Assembly: GCF_014189505.1 (NCBI RefSeq)
Contig: NZ_CP050301.1
Location: 1,929,501-1,993,500 of the forward strand
From: Phyllobacterium sp. 628
Lineage (GTDB): Bacteria; Pseudomonadota; Alphaproteobacteria; Rhizobiales; Rhizobiaceae
Length of the DNA: 64,000 bases
Direction: 5' to 3'
The number at the start of each line of letters is the position of its first letter. Positions within the stretch are counted from its first letter, which is position 1. Position numbers and translations under genes: made by a program. Positions 62,795-64,000 of this stretch are shown piece after piece. The notes below the pieces were generated by a model. That model had not been told where the DNA came from. It did not search any database and saw only the letters and a program-made list of their open reading frames with translations.

Positions 62795-63159
62795 TGGGTG
62801 GCTTTGCCATGAGATTGCTTGAGTTCCGCATCCTCTTTCGCCGCCTCAAGCCGTTTTTCCGCGATGAACTCATCCACCATCGATGTTCCGGCGGGGATCT
62901 GATTGCGTGCTTCAGCCTGCATTCTCAAAACAGCCACATCATGTGTCATGGCGTGGAGTTCTCCATCAACAACTTCCGCCATGATGCTGTCACCCGGCTT
63001 TATGTTCATGGCAGATCGAAACTCTGCCGGAATGACAAGACGGCCACCATCGCCAATAGTGATCCGCGCTGGACCGGCGTGCCGTTTTGGAGCTGAAGTC
63101 TCATACGCGAACGGACTCTTTTCCTCGGAAAGGCCTTTCGTTTTACTTGTCTTGTTCAT
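62791..63159 (-). CDS. vapB: AbrB/SpoVT-type antitoxin of the VapBC-type module
   Basis: 122 residues. The swapped-hairpin DNA-binding domain is in the middle: ARITIGDGGRLVIPAEFRSAMNIKPGDSIMAEVVDGELHAMT (about 31-73). A disordered basic N-terminus (NKTSKTKGLSEEKSPFAYETSAPKRHAG) precedes it, longer than in most VapB proteins. The C-terminal helix (TSMVDEFIAEKRLEAAKEDAELKQSHG) should bind and inhibit the toxin. It probably represses its own promoter in the 77-base gap before the isovaleryl-CoA dehydrogenase stop. Confidence 0.82.
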   Translation of the reverse strand: MNKTSKTKGLSEEKSPFAYETSAPKRHAGPARITIGDGGRLVIPAEFRSAMNIKPGDSIMAEVVDGELHAMTHDVAVLRMQAEARNQIPAGTSMVDEFIAEKRLEAAKEDAELKQSHGKATQ

Positions 63160-63236
63160 GATACGCCTTTCTCTGGTTGGAAGGTGATATTATGTCATTT
63201 TTCTAGATTTATGGCAATAATCCAAAAATATGGCAG

Positions 63237-64000
63237 TTACGCACTCTCGCTGAACATTTCACGGCCAATGAGCATGCGCCGGATTTCGCTGGTACCCGCG
63301 CCAATCTCGTAAAGCTTGGCGTCGCGCAGGAGGCGGCCCGTCGGATAATCGTTGATGTAGCCATTGCCGCCCAGCGCTTGAATGGCCTCGAGCGCACACC
63401 ATGTGGCTTTTTCCGCCGCGTAAAGAATGCAGCCGGCAGCATCCTTGCGCGTGGTCTCGCCCCGATCACAGGCAGCCGCCACCGCATAGACGTAAGCACG
63501 CGACGCATTCATGGTTGTGTACATGTCGGCAAGCTTGCCCTGCATCAGCTGGAATTCGCCAATGGGCTGGCCGAATTGTTTGCGCTCATGCACGTAGGGA
63601 ACCACAACATCGAGGCAAGCGGCCATAATGCCCAATGGACCACCAGCCAGCACCACGCGTTCGTAGTCCAGACCCGACATCAGAATGCGCACGCCTTTGC
63701 CTTCTTCGCCCAGCACATTCTCAAACGGCACTTCGCAATCCTCGAACACCAGTTCACAGGTGTTGGAGCCGCGCATACCGAGCTTGTCGAGTTTTTGTGC
63801 TGTCGAAAAGCCCTTGAAATCTTTCTCGATGAGGAAGGCTGTCATGCCGCGTGAACCAGCCGCCAGATCGGTCTTGGCATAAACAACCAGCGTATTGGCG
63901 TCGGGACCATTGGTGATCCACATCTTGTTGCCATTCAGCACATAGCGGTCATTCTTCTTGTCGGCGCGCAGCTTCATCGACACGACATCGGAACCGGCAC
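63237..64000 (-). CDS. ivd: isovaleryl-CoA dehydrogenase, C-terminal part (start beyond window)
   Basis: 254 codons of the gene; the 5' part lies past 64000. The frame enters as [16 protein letters not shown], as in isovaleryl-CoA dehydrogenases. [47 protein letters not shown] and [43 protein letters not shown] (with the catalytic Glu of Y-E-R-V-V) are intact; the end is [20 protein letters not shown]. It oxidises isovaleryl-CoA to 3-methylcrotonyl-CoA, the substrate of MccAB, and passes electrons via ETF to ETF-QO. The VapBC pair follows. Confidence 0.92.
   Translation of the reverse strand, partial: AGSDVVSMKLRADKKNDRYVLNGNKMWITNGPDANTLVVYAKTDLAAGSRGMTAFLIEKDFKGFSTAQKLDKLGMRGSNTCELVFEDCEVPFENVLGEEGKGVRILMSGLDYERVVLAGGPLGIMAACLDVVVPYVHERKQFGQPIGEFQLMQGKLADMYTTMNASRAYVYAVAAACDRGETTRKDAAGCILYAAEKATWCALEAIQALGGNGYINDYPTGRLLRDAKLYEIGAGTSEIRRMLIGREMFSESA

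Overview
The window looks like chromosomal DNA of a Hyphomicrobiales (Rhizobiales) alphaproteobacterium, most plausibly a Brucellaceae or Phyllobacteriaceae member. The evidence is the family-level look of the proteins, a cycHJKL-degP-RR-HK-glnE-pleC-pepN gene order that I remember from Sinorhizobium meliloti (not checked here), a FeuN-FeuP-FeuQ-type regulatory locus, and a Rhodobacter-capsulatus-type gene transfer agent (RcGTA-like) cluster. No rRNA, tRNA or CRISPR array was seen.

Layout. 1-6000: the end of an autotransporter beta-barrel gene, a YdcF/DUF218 protein, a YciI protein, a DUF1254/DUF1214 pair, a class A penicillin-binding protein and a LysE exporter. 6162-20806: one co-directional head-tail cluster (candidate small terminase, large terminase, portal, protease, capsid, connectors, tail tube, chaperones, tape measure, DUF2460, DUF2163, NlpC/P60, giant host-contact protein) ending in a small holin-like gene. 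No integrase, repressor or replication gene is present, which fits a GTA better than a prophage. Two oddities stand out in it: a 0.24-kb structured dispersed repeat sits between terminase and portal, and the second tail-chaperone frame carries an in-frame TGA directly after a possible -1 slippery heptamer.

20907-38197: envelope and signalling core: feuN-like/feuP/feuQ, a lipoprotein, cytochrome c maturation (ccmIEFH), an MBL-fold hydrolase, DegP-like protease with a two-component pair, glnE, and a PleC-like cell-cycle kinase. 38510-50913: pepN, two transporters, uracil-DNA glycosylase, ETF-ubiquinone oxidoreductase under a promoter overlapped by a perfect palindrome, NIPSNAP and endonuclease-like proteins, the second copy of the dispersed repeat in inverse orientation, and AMP nucleosidase.

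51108-58659: accessory-looking part. Two near-identical direct copies of a 264-265 bp MITE (about 30-bp terminal inverted repeats, TA target duplication) bracket a GFA protein, an SRPBCC protein, a class A beta-lactamase gene broken by one extra G, a DUF2147 protein and a Sel1-like gene. Both MITEs inserted in the TA of a TAA stop codon and turned it into TAG. A LysR regulator, two small unknown genes in an AT-rich stretch, and dps follow.

58765-64000: leucine/isovalerate catabolism on the minus strand (isovaleryl-CoA dehydrogenase, then mccB and mccA), with a VapBC-type toxin-antitoxin pair seated between the dehydrogenase and mccB. ETF-QO at 45850 would accept electrons from this dehydrogenase by way of ETF, so the two loci are functionally linked.
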